A DNA stretch of 64,000 nt from Pleionea sp. CnH1-48 (GTDB taxonomy: Bacteria > Pseudomonadota > Gammaproteobacteria > Enterobacterales > Kangiellaceae), in contig NZ_JAMXSB010000004.1 of the NCBI RefSeq assembly GCF_024124665.1, forward strand, positions 248,001-312,000, written 5' to 3'. The first letter of the stretch is position 1. The number at the start of each line of letters is the position of its first letter. Below, one piece after another: positions 29,702-39,547 of the stretch. The position numbers were made by a program, and so were the translations under genes. The notes beneath the pieces are model-generated. The model worked only from the letters and a program-made list of their open reading frames with translations, was not told the DNA's origin and ran no database searches.

Positions 29702-32700
29702 TGAAAGCCTTTCTGGAAGAACTTGCACTGGCCGGTGTTGAAGTTTCACTAAATGAAAACAAATTAAAAGTCAGAGCACAAAAAGGTAAATTAAGCCCTG
29801 AGCTGTTAGAGCGTATTAAGCAGAACAAATCTCAGTTGCAAGACTATTTGCAGGAACTCACGGTTTCTAACGCAGCCCATAATAATATGGGCGTAGATGC
29901 CATCGTACCTCGTACAACCGGAACAGCAAAGGTTAAAGCATCTTCTGCTCAGCAGCGTCTGTGGATGTTGGATCATATCGCCGGAGGCAGTGCCGAATAC
30001 AACATGCCAATGGCTTTTCGAACTCCGACGACCTTCGATATAAACATCGCAGAGCTTGCTCTGCGCAAAGTGATAGAGCGTCATCAGGTATTACGTACTC
30101 GATTACAAATGGAATCGAGTGTATTAATGCAAATTATTGACGAGTCATTCGACTTTCATATTTTGCGCTATGAAGTGAGTGGCGATAACGCGCAAGCTGA
30201 GATCGAGCAACTCATTGCTGACGATAGTGAAAAAGTTTTTCGCCTAGACCGCGACCTTATGCTGCGCGCTTTGTGGATCAAACAAGAAGAGTACGGTGGA
30301 ACCTTACTCGTCAATATGCACCACATAGCAACCGATGGTTGGTCCATGAGTATTTTGATGGACGAGTTTGCTTTCTATTACGAGTCAATCAGTCAGGGTG
30401 ACAACAGCGAACTGGAGCCATTGCCTATTCAATACGCTGACTTTGCTCATTGGCAGCACCAATGGTTAACCCCGGATATACTGGATAAACAAACAGAGTA
30501 CTGGCGCAAACAATTACAAGACGTTCCAGAAGTCCATCAGCTACCATTGGATTTTCAGCGTCCAGCTCAACGCAGCGTTGAGGGTGGCATTCTTGCTAAT
30601 ACTCTCGATGCTTCCCTCACGCAGCAAGTGTTATTAATGGCGCAAAAGCTGGATGTAACCCCTTTTGTATTCCTTCACGGTGTTCTGGCTCTGGTGGTGT
30701 CACGACACAGTCAACAACAAGACATCGTTATTGGAACTCCGGTTGCCAACCGAACTCGAAAAGAGATCGAAGGCTTAATTGGTTTTTTCGTTAACACACT
30801 GGTGTTGCGAGTTAACACTGAACAGGCATCCATTCGTGATTACTTTGATCATGTTAAGCAGGTGAATATTGGCGCACAAAGCCATCAGGATCTGTCATTC
30901 GAACAGCTGGTAGAAATCAGTCAGGTTTCCAGAAGTCAAAGCTATACTTCTTTATTTCAGATCATGTTCAGTATGGATGTCGCTAATGCTTCGGGATCAT
31001 CACAGAGCAGTCTGGCGATCGAGCCGTTAAGCGATGAAAAACTGGTAAACAAATTCGATCTGGATGTTTCGGCTGCTGTCGAAAATGACCAGCTCTATAT
31101 TGAATGGATATACGACACCAGCTTGTTCACTGCAACCACTGTCAATTTGTTTGCTAGTCATTTTGAACAGTTACTCAAAAGTCTGGTCGCTGAATCAGAA
31201 TCAACTCGTTTAGAAGATTTAAGTCTATCTTCCAGTGGAGAGCAAAGAGAAGTTCTACAAACACTTAACCAGACTTTTTCGGCTTATGACCAAACGAAAC
31301 TGGCACATCAGTCCTTTGAACAACAGGTTAAAAGCAACCCGCATAGCATTGCTATACAAAATGCTCAGGATTCACTGACCTATGTTGAGTTGAATCAAAA
31401 GGCCAATCAATACGCTCACTGGTTGATTGAGCAAGGTTGTCGTCCAGAACAGACGGTTGCCGTTTATCTGCCGCGCAGTGTTGACTCTATTATTGCGTTA
31501 CTGGCCATTCAAAAGGCCGGTGGCACCTACTTACCGATTGACATCGATTATCCTCAAGAAAGAGTTGATTTTATTCTAAAAGATGCTCAGCCCAAATGGA
31601 TACTTATGCATTCCAGCACACCCGTGCTGACAGCACAGAAGCAAACGGAAGTTGTTCAGCTAGATAAGCTGTCGACTTTACTAGAAGGCTACTCTCAGGC
31701 CAATCCTGAGCAAATGATCAGTGCTGAACATTTGTCTTACATCATGTACACCTCTGGCTCTACGGGTCAACCCAAAGGCGTAATGATTGAACACGGACAA
31801 CTGATGCACTTTGTTCATGTAACGCAAGAAAATTATCACATCACAATCAATGATAAAGTATTACAGTTCGCCAGCTTTGCATTTGATATTTCTATAGAAG
31901 AAATATTTGGCGCTTTATGTCATGGAGCAACGCTGGTGTTACGTGATGATCAATGTGTGCAAGACAGTCAGCACTTCTGGCGTTTTTGTCAGCAGCAGGG
32001 CATTACTTTAGCAAGCTTACCCACAGCATTCTGGCATCAGTTGGTAGCGTCGGGTTTGCCCGACAACTCAGGTGCGTTGCGTTTAATGATTCTGGGCGGT
32101 GAAGCCATTAAAGCATCGTATGTAGAACAGTGGTTTGCTCAATGGACTAATAAGGTTGCTTTGTATAATACCTATGGCCCAACGGAAGCAACGGTCACAG
32201 CCTGTGGTCATCTGATGCATTCGGCAACTCATGCGCCACTGATCCCTATTGGAAAAGCTAACCCCAATACACAGCTCTATGTTCTTGATGCAATGGGTAA
32301 CCCTGTAGCCAAAGGGATGGTTGGAGAACTGTATATCGGAGGGCAGGGCATTGCGCGTGGATATCTGAATCAACCAGAACTGACTCGCAATGCTTTTGTG
32401 CAGTTACCTATAGCGCAAACGCCTCTGTATCGAAGTGGTGATCTAGTGCGCTATCGAGCCGATGGTTTATTGGTTTATATGGGGCGCAACGATCGTCAGG
32501 TCAAGATCCGTGGTTATCGAGTAGAGCCGGAGGAAGTCGCAGAAACCTTGCTTGCGTTGCCAGCCATAGAACAGGCGCATGTTCTGGTACAAAGTGATGC
32601 AGATGATAACAAACGTCTGATCGCTTATGTGTGTGGAAAGGAGCTGAGCATCAAAGAAATGAGCAAAGCAGCTCAACAGCAGATGCCAGAATATATGGTG

Positions 32701-35700
32701 CCTGCCGCCTTTGTTTTGTTGGACGAGTTGCCATTAACCATTAATGGAAAAGTCAATGAAAAAGCGTTACCAGAGCCTGACACTAGAGATTTTGGTGGTG
32801 ATGACTACATCGCTCCTAAAACTCAATCAGAACAGTCCCTGGCATCAATATGGTGTGACCTGCTGGGGCTAGAGCGAGTCAGCCGTGATGATCATTTCTT
32901 TAAATTGGGTGGTCACTCATTGCTTGCCATTCGTCTGGTCAGTGAAGTCCGTTCAAAACTGCAACAGGAACTGGATGTTAAAGCGGTTTTTAAAGATCCT
33001 CGTTTATCCAGCGTTGCTCGTTTGTTAGAGTCTGAGCCACAGCAAAACAACAATGACATAGTGCCAGTAAAACGAGATGCTAAAAGATATCCATTATCTT
33101 ATTCACAACAACGCTTGTGGTTTATCGATAACATGGAAGAGGGCACGCCAGAATACAATATGCCTTTTGCTTTGCAAGTTTCAGGCACTTTTGATATTAA
33201 AGCAGCCGAACAGGCATTGAATAAAATTATTCAGCGCCACGAAATTTTGCGCACCAGCTACCACAGCGACGAAGAAGGAGCATGGCAAAGCATTCATCAT
33301 GATGTTCGTGTTGAACTTAAAGTCATTGATCTTTCCATACTGGAAGCTTCAAAACAGCAGGAGGCCATTGAGCAATGGCAGCAACAAGACAGCAGTTCTC
33401 TATTTGATTTATCGCAAGCTCCGTTACTAAGAGCTCATTACTTACTGCAATCATCCACTCAAGGCGTTCTTCTATTTAACATGCATCACATTGCGTCGGA
33501 TGGCTGGTCTATTGGCGTGTTGTGTGATGAGTTTATGGCGTTGTACTCATCTTTTGTATCAGCAGAGTTAACGGATAGTTCAACGCATCCGCAGATAAAC
33601 GAGCTGCCGATTCAATATCTGGATTACGCTGTTTGGCAGCAACAACGATTGCAAGGCGAAAGTTTGAAGCGCATGCAAGATTACTGGTTGACGCAACTGG
33701 CTGATCTGCCTGTCGTACACGATCTACCGCTGGATTTTTCTCGCTCAGCTGAACTGAGTAACGAAGGGGCACACTATGACTTTGTACTGGACAATAATGT
33801 ACTGGCTCGTTTGCGTCAGCAAGCGCAGGCAACAGAGACTACCTTGTTCATGTTGTTGCAAGGTGCTTTCGCATTATTGTTAGGCCGAACGGGGCAGGCC
33901 ACTGATGTTGTTATGGGCACACCAGTCGCTAATCGTCATCATAGTCATCTGGAACCTCTTATTGGCTTCTTTGTTAATACCCTGGTGTTAAGATTGCAGT
34001 GCGCAGGCGAACAATCACTGGCTGATTTTATTGAACAGCTAAAGCAGGTTCATCAAGATGCACAGGCTCATCAGGAAATGCCTTTTGAATGGTTGGTTCA
34101 ACAACTGCAACCGGAACGCAGTCGTGCTTATTCCCCCTTGTTCCAGATTATGTTTTCAATGGATACCCATACGACGCAATCTTTTGCAATGGATGGGTTG
34201 CACATTGATGAGCTAGAAGCACAAAACGTTACCGCACAATTTGAACTTACCCTGGATGCCAGTGAGAGTGATGAAGGTCTGGAGTTTGTGTTTGAATACA
34301 ATCGTTCTTTGTTTACTCAATCAAGCATTGCCCGTATGGCCGAGGCGTTCAAAACGCTGGTCACGTCATTGGCATATGCGCAAGACTTTTCTCTGCCCAT
34401 TGCTCATCTTTCCTGGGTCTCCGAAGCTGAGAAGCGTTTTTTACTTGAGAACTTTAATCCGGCCGATATTGAGTATCCCACTCAACAAGGTATCCATCAT
34501 TTATTTGAGCAGCAGGCGGCACAAACACCCAATGCGTTGGCAGTCATTGATGGTGATGTTCAAATCAGTTATGAAGAATTACAACAACACATCAACCTGG
34601 CCGCACATCATCTTGTAGAACACAATGTAGCAACTGGCGACTTTGTTGCGTTACACATGGAGCGTCATCTGGAAGCGGTTGTTATGGTATTGGCCGTTAT
34701 GAAAGCAGGGGCGGCTTATGTTCCCCTTGACAATGCGTTACCAGCCGACCGATTGCAAATGATACTGGAAAGTTGCACACCGACTTTAATCATCAGTGAT
34801 GAAACACTGGAAGGTATTGCGACAAGTGTTCCTTGCAAGAGGGTCGCCGACTTTCTCACTCCTGCCGATCAGCTCACCCTTGTTGATTTGCCCTTGAGCG
34901 ACCAACAACTGGCTTACATGGTGTATACCTCAGGCACAACGGGCAAGCCGAAAGGCGTTATGGTTGAACACGAAGCTATGCTTGCCCGTGCAGAAGGCTG
35001 GTTTGAAACATTTGGTTTGCGTGAACAACCACCACAACTGTTACAAATGGCTGGTCTGGCTGTGGATATTTTTCTTGGAGACATCGTAAAAAGTTTAACC
35101 ACCGGAGGCTCTCTGGTGCTATGTCGAAAAGAAGATCTGGTAGATAGTGAGCAGTTGTTCCAACTGATTCAACAACACCGCATTAGTTTTGGTGATTTTG
35201 TTCCGGTGGTCTTACGTAACTTGCTGGATTATGCAGAGCAACACCAACAAACTCTGCCTTGGTTGCGTCATATTCTGGTAGGGTCCGAAGCTTGGTATGG
35301 ACGCGACCTGTCACGTTTACAAGCCGTTATGGCCCCTGAAGCCCGTTGCTTTAATATTTACGGTCAAACCGAGTCGGTGATTGATGTCAGTTATGGCGAT
35401 GTCACTCAAACTCATCTTGCTGCTGACAGTGTTGTGCCCATCGGAACGCCACTAGCCAATACAACATTGTTTATTCTCGATGAGCATCGACAGTTGGTTC
35501 CACGTGGTGTCGTTGGTGAGTTGGCCGTCGGCGGATCAGGTCTGGCGCGAGGCTATCACCAAAACGACAGCTTAACGAAAGAAAAATTTATTGTTGATCA
35601 TCTGACTCAATCCGGTGGACGAATTTATCTCACTGGTGATCAGGCTCGCCTGACCGAACAGGGTCAACTGGAGTTTGTTGGACGCAATGATGATCAAATA

Positions 35701-38700
35701 AAGCTACGTGGCTTCCGTATCGAGTTAAGCGAAATCACAGCACGGTTGCGAACACTCAATGCGATCAGTAATGCCGTTGTTCTAGTGCATCAACTGAACT
35801 CAGGCGAGCGCCAAATAGTGGCTTACCTCCAGACTCAGGTGAGCCTTGATCTGGAGCAGGTGCGAACAGAATTAATGCAATCATTGCCGCACTATATGAT
35901 CCCTGCTGCCTTTGTCTGTATGGAACAGTTTCCTGTCAGTATTACTGGCAAAGTGGATAAAGCGCGCTTACCCAAGCCACAACTGGAAGATTATGCGCAT
36001 CAGGAGTTTGAAGTCGCCGAAGGAGAGATAGAAACTATCATTGCCAATGCATTCGCTCAGGTGTTGCAGCTAGAGCAGGTGGGTCGCCATGATAATTTCT
36101 TTGCGCTGGGTGGAGATTCTATACTGATGGTTAGAGTCGTTACCTTGTGTCAAAAGCAAGGTTTGGCAGTAACGGTAAAAGATTTGTTAATGCACCAGAC
36201 GGTGATGGCACTGGCTGCTCAGGCTCACACTCAGGATGCTTCAAAAGTCGATCAGGATAATGAATATGTTGCCTTCTCTCTGTTAACAGAGGCAGAGCGA
36301 GAAAACTTAATAAAAGAAGAGGGAGTCGAAGACGCCTATCCCCTATCGAATCTTCAACTGGGGTCGATTTACCATCAACTTAAAGATCAAAGTTATCACA
36401 TTGTGGAGCATTATCCGGTTGAAGAAATATGGAACGAACAAGCGTTTAAATCCGCTTTCGAAAATCTATTGCAACGGCACGAAGTATTACGCGCCAGTTA
36501 TCGCTTTACGGCAACAGGGGCCATTCAGGTAATAAAAAATAATGTCGAGTTGCCTGTTACTCTTCATCGCTGGGATAACTTAACCAACGAAGCGTTTGAT
36601 CAACAACTGGAGCAGTGGCTAGAACAGGAAGAAGAAGCCTTCTTCGATGCCAATGAACTGATGTGGCGTGTTCATGCCTTTGTTCATCCCGCAGGGCATT
36701 TTGTTATAGGCTTTGCTCATCAGCATGCCATTCTGGATGGTTGGAGTGTCGCGAACCTAAAAGTTGAGTTTATGGAAAATTATCACGCCGCCATGGCCGA
36801 TAATAAACCTGTCACTCGATCGGCTTGCCCACCATTTGGTGCTTATATTGCCGCAGAACTCGAAGCCTCACAGAGCAAAGAAGCTCAAGCATACTGGCAA
36901 AAAGTGGTTCATGATGCACCTTTACCTCACTGGACGGGCAAAGCTGCAAATGATCATTTTGCCCAGCGACTGGATGTTTCTTATCTGGCTAAAGATCTCG
37001 ATACTTTATCAACTCAGCTTAAGCTACCCGTACGAACATTAATGTTGGCGGTTCATTGCTTTGTATTAGCCAAAGTCAACGGCAGTGATAGTGTGATCAC
37101 TTCTGTTGTCAGTCATGGCCGTCTTGAAAGCGAACACTCTGATTCTGCTTTGGGACTGTTTTTGAATACACCACCGTTGCATGTGGGGGGCGCTCATCAA
37201 AATTGGCAGACATGGCTTAAGCAAACGGAACAGCAGCTCAACGAGCATTGGACGTACCGACATTACCCTGTCGCTTTAATGCAGGAAAAACTGGAGCGAG
37301 ATTTCTCTGGAGCCTTGTTTAACTATGTGAACTTTCATGTAGCGGATCAACTGCAAACGCCTGATGTTAACCACACCGACGTTGATTCAGATATAACGGA
37401 TGTCGAGCATGAACGAGTAGATTATGGCTATGACTTTGAATGTCAGCACAGTCCAGCTCATGGCTCACTGGTATTACAGCTCGCGTTAACGACAAGTCAC
37501 TTTACTGCCCAACAATGTCGCGACCTATTGGGCTACTATGCCACTGCCATCCAATCGCTGCTTAACTCTCAGCAACATCTGTTGGGCCATCAGGATTATC
37601 TGTCGCCAGCAATGATGACTCAGCTGAAGCAATGGGGCAATGCTAATGCCCTAGTTACTGCAAGCACTTCATTACCTGAGTTATTTGCTCAAGGTCTGGC
37701 TATCGATAACGGACAATCCGTTGCACTTAAAGGTGACTGGGGCAGCATGACCTATGAACAGCTGGATAAAGCGTCTAACTGCCTTGCTCACGAAATGTCG
37801 TTAATCGGAGTGCAAACCAATACTTCGTTGGGTTTGTACTTTACGGGGGGCGCCGAATCTATTATTGCAATTCTGGCGGTTGTAAAACTTCAGGCAACCT
37901 TTGTTCCCTTAGCTGTTGAACACCCTCAGGAACGCTTGCAACAAATGATTCAAGATGCGGGCGTGCAATGGATACTCACACGCTCGCAAGATGAAGTGGC
38001 GGCAAAAGAATTCGCTTTACCGCTGATATCTGTCAATAAAGATCGGCGAAAAGACACATTACCTTTGGTTGTGTCAAAACCATTAGCCAACACAGAACAG
38101 GTAAGCTACGTTATGTATACCTCGGGCTCCACTGGGCTGCCCAAAGGAATTCGAGTCAGTGCAGATAACTTGTTGAGCTATCATCAGGCCGTAACCGCAG
38201 CCTATGGAATACAAACGTCAGCAACCGTATTGCAAATAGCCAATATGGGCTTTGATATTTTTATTGAAGAACTGATGTTGTCTATATTCTCGGGTGGTTG
38301 TCTTGTTCTTGATGAAACAAAGCATCTTGTGGATCTCACAAGTTTGCCGCAACTTATTCAGCAGCAAAATATATCTGTACTTTCGATGCCGACCGCTTTG
38401 TGGCATGAATGGACTCAGCTGCTTACTACACAGAGTACACTTCAGGGTTTGACTCATTGTCTTGTTGGAGGGGAAGCCATGCAACGGGACGCTTTGCAAC
38501 AGTGGCAACACCTTGTGGGTCATTCTGTGCGTCTGTTCAATACTTATGGCCCGACCGAAACAACAGTGGTTGCTGCCGCGATTGATGTGAGTAGATGGAC
38601 ATCAGAACAAGAACATACTATCCCCCTAGGTAAGCCACTGGCTAATTGCGAAATCTACTTAATGGATCATTCTGGTGAACCTGTGGCTCCCGGAGCTATC

Positions 38701-39507
38701 GGCGAAGTTGTGATTGGCGGTCAGGCAGTCAGTTTGGGTTACATCAATCGACCTGAACAACAAGCAAGTCATTTTATTCAAGCGCCTGACTGGTTAGCAA
38801 CAGACTCATTACTGTATCGAACGGGTGATCAAGCTTTCTGGAATGCGCAAGGAGAACTGATCTATTGTGGCCGTAATGACGCTCAGGTAAAGATTCGAGG
38901 TTATCGTATAGAAGTTGCTGAAGTCGAACTGACACTAGCACAATTGCCTCAGGTTTCCAGCGCCATCGTTCGCATAGAAAAGCAACATTCAGAGCAACCC
39001 AAACTGGCGGCATGGTTAGTACCTTCCGAAACAGTTGATGAAGCATTCTGGCTTCAGAACATTCAAAACGAACTCAATAAACGGTTACCAGAGTACATGC
39101 TACCTGAGCTGTTTGCAGTGTTGCCTTCGTTGCCTCTCAACAATAACGGCAAAGTGGACACAAAGGCACTTCCAACACCTCAAAGGCTATTGCAAAACAA
39201 AGTTATCCGATTGCCTCAAACAGAAGTGGAATCTGTTTTACGTTCCAACTGTGCCAAGTTGCTCAACTTGAATATTGACAAAGTAAGTATGGCAGACTCT
39301 TTTCTTGAGCTGGGAGGCCATTCATTAACACTGTTACGTCTGTTGCATTTAATACAACAGCATTATCAGGTAGAAGTCAGTGTGAGTGAAGCTTTGACTG
39401 CCAATGACTTAAGTGAACTCGCTTTTGTGGTAGATAAAAAGATACTGCAACAGACTTTGGCAACGGCGACTGAAGATGACGCAATCAGCGACGAGGGCTG
39501 GCTCTAA
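29701..39507 (+). CDS. Nonribosomal peptide synthetase 4, modules 9-11 (docking-C-A-T-C-A-T-C*-A-T)
   Basis: 3,268 residues; its ATG overlaps the previous TAA by one base. A TubC_N-type docking domain (KLKVRAQKGKLS) is followed by C9 (HHIATDG 207-213), A9 (core 683, DIESIGTVT, the same pocket as A1), T9 (Ser1073), C10 (HHIASDG 1262-1268), A10 (core 1742, DIGDLGIID, the same as A7) and T10 (GGDS, Ser2140). The third condensation domain is unlike the others: it starts AYPLSNLQLGSIYH and has QHAILDG at 2341-2347, so the first His of the motif is Gln while the catalytic second His and Asp remain. A11 (core 2806) reads DIESLGTVV and T11 is Ser3208. There is no terminal thioesterase; the chain ends EEGWL-like (DEGWL), matching the tail of NRPS 1. 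Release must happen on the next protein. Confidence 0.95.
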   Translation: MKAFLEELALAGVEVSLNENKLKVRAQKGKLSPELLERIKQNKSQLQDYLQELTVSNAAHNNMGVDAIVPRTTGTAKVKASSAQQRLWMLDHIAGGSAEYNMPMAFRTPTTFDINIAELALRKVIERHQVLRTRLQMESSVLMQIIDESFDFHILRYEVSGDNAQAEIEQLIADDSEKVFRLDRDLMLRALWIKQEEYGGTLLVNMHHIATDGWSMSILMDEFAFYYESISQGDNSELEPLPIQYADFAHWQHQWLTPDILDKQTEYWRKQLQDVPEVHQLPLDFQRPAQRSVEGGILANTLDASLTQQVLLMAQKLDVTPFVFLHGVLALVVSRHSQQQDIVIGTPVANRTRKEIEGLIGFFVNTLVLRVNTEQASIRDYFDHVKQVNIGAQSHQDLSFEQLVEISQVSRSQSYTSLFQIMFSMDVANASGSSQSSLAIEPLSDEKLVNKFDLDVSAAVENDQLYIEWIYDTSLFTATTVNLFASHFEQLLKSLVAESESTRLEDLSLSSSGEQREVLQTLNQTFSAYDQTKLAHQSFEQQVKSNPHSIAIQNAQDSLTYVELNQKANQYAHWLIEQGCRPEQTVAVYLPRSVDSIIALLAIQKAGGTYLPIDIDYPQERVDFILKDAQPKWILMHSSTPVLTAQKQTEVVQLDKLSTLLEGYSQANPEQMISAEHLSYIMYTSGSTGQPKGVMIEHGQLMHFVHVTQENYHITINDKVLQFASFAFDISIEEIFGALCHGATLVLRDDQCVQDSQHFWRFCQQQGITLASLPTAFWHQLVASGLPDNSGALRLMILGGEAIKASYVEQWFAQWTNKVALYNTYGPTEATVTACGHLMHSATHAPLIPIGKANPNTQLYVLDAMGNPVAKGMVGELYIGGQGIARGYLNQPELTRNAFVQLPIAQTPLYRSGDLVRYRADGLLVYMGRNDRQVKIRGYRVEPEEVAETLLALPAIEQAHVLVQSDADDNKRLIAYVCGKELSIKEMSKAAQQQMPEYMVPAAFVLLDELPLTINGKVNEKALPEPDTRDFGGDDYIAPKTQSEQSLASIWCDLLGLERVSRDDHFFKLGGHSLLAIRLVSEVRSKLQQELDVKAVFKDPRLSSVARLLESEPQQNNNDIVPVKRDAKRYPLSYSQQRLWFIDNMEEGTPEYNMPFALQVSGTFDIKAAEQALNKIIQRHEILRTSYHSDEEGAWQSIHHDVRVELKVIDLSILEASKQQEAIEQWQQQDSSSLFDLSQAPLLRAHYLLQSSTQGVLLFNMHHIASDGWSIGVLCDEFMALYSSFVSAELTDSSTHPQINELPIQYLDYAVWQQQRLQGESLKRMQDYWLTQLADLPVVHDLPLDFSRSAELSNEGAHYDFVLDNNVLARLRQQAQATETTLFMLLQGAFALLLGRTGQATDVVMGTPVANRHHSHLEPLIGFFVNTLVLRLQCAGEQSLADFIEQLKQVHQDAQAHQEMPFEWLVQQLQPERSRAYSPLFQIMFSMDTHTTQSFAMDGLHIDELEAQNVTAQFELTLDASESDEGLEFVFEYNRSLFTQSSIARMAEAFKTLVTSLAYAQDFSLPIAHLSWVSEAEKRFLLENFNPADIEYPTQQGIHHLFEQQAAQTPNALAVIDGDVQISYEELQQHINLAAHHLVEHNVATGDFVALHMERHLEAVVMVLAVMKAGAAYVPLDNALPADRLQMILESCTPTLIISDETLEGIATSVPCKRVADFLTPADQLTLVDLPLSDQQLAYMVYTSGTTGKPKGVMVEHEAMLARAEGWFETFGLREQPPQLLQMAGLAVDIFLGDIVKSLTTGGSLVLCRKEDLVDSEQLFQLIQQHRISFGDFVPVVLRNLLDYAEQHQQTLPWLRHILVGSEAWYGRDLSRLQAVMAPEARCFNIYGQTESVIDVSYGDVTQTHLAADSVVPIGTPLANTTLFILDEHRQLVPRGVVGELAVGGSGLARGYHQNDSLTKEKFIVDHLTQSGGRIYLTGDQARLTEQGQLEFVGRNDDQIKLRGFRIELSEITARLRTLNAISNAVVLVHQLNSGERQIVAYLQTQVSLDLEQVRTELMQSLPHYMIPAAFVCMEQFPVSITGKVDKARLPKPQLEDYAHQEFEVAEGEIETIIANAFAQVLQLEQVGRHDNFFALGGDSILMVRVVTLCQKQGLAVTVKDLLMHQTVMALAAQAHTQDASKVDQDNEYVAFSLLTEAERENLIKEEGVEDAYPLSNLQLGSIYHQLKDQSYHIVEHYPVEEIWNEQAFKSAFENLLQRHEVLRASYRFTATGAIQVIKNNVELPVTLHRWDNLTNEAFDQQLEQWLEQEEEAFFDANELMWRVHAFVHPAGHFVIGFAHQHAILDGWSVANLKVEFMENYHAAMADNKPVTRSACPPFGAYIAAELEASQSKEAQAYWQKVVHDAPLPHWTGKAANDHFAQRLDVSYLAKDLDTLSTQLKLPVRTLMLAVHCFVLAKVNGSDSVITSVVSHGRLESEHSDSALGLFLNTPPLHVGGAHQNWQTWLKQTEQQLNEHWTYRHYPVALMQEKLERDFSGALFNYVNFHVADQLQTPDVNHTDVDSDITDVEHERVDYGYDFECQHSPAHGSLVLQLALTTSHFTAQQCRDLLGYYATAIQSLLNSQQHLLGHQDYLSPAMMTQLKQWGNANALVTASTSLPELFAQGLAIDNGQSVALKGDWGSMTYEQLDKASNCLAHEMSLIGVQTNTSLGLYFTGGAESIIAILAVVKLQATFVPLAVEHPQERLQQMIQDAGVQWILTRSQDEVAAKEFALPLISVNKDRRKDTLPLVVSKPLANTEQVSYVMYTSGSTGLPKGIRVSADNLLSYHQAVTAAYGIQTSATVLQIANMGFDIFIEELMLSIFSGGCLVLDETKHLVDLTSLPQLIQQQNISVLSMPTALWHEWTQLLTTQSTLQGLTHCLVGGEAMQRDALQQWQHLVGHSVRLFNTYGPTETTVVAAAIDVSRWTSEQEHTIPLGKPLANCEIYLMDHSGEPVAPGAIGEVVIGGQAVSLGYINRPEQQASHFIQAPDWLATDSLLYRTGDQAFWNAQGELIYCGRNDAQVKIRGYRIEVAEVELTLAQLPQVSSAIVRIEKQHSEQPKLAAWLVPSETVDEAFWLQNIQNELNKRLPEYMLPELFAVLPSLPLNNNGKVDTKALPTPQRLLQNKVIRLPQTEVESVLRSNCAKLLNLNIDKVSMADSFLELGGHSLTLLRLLHLIQQHYQVEVSVSEALTANDLSELAFVVDKKILQQTLATATEDDAISDEGWL

Positions 39508-39547
39508 GCCTTATAAAAATCCAATGACATATCATGCAGGAAATACA

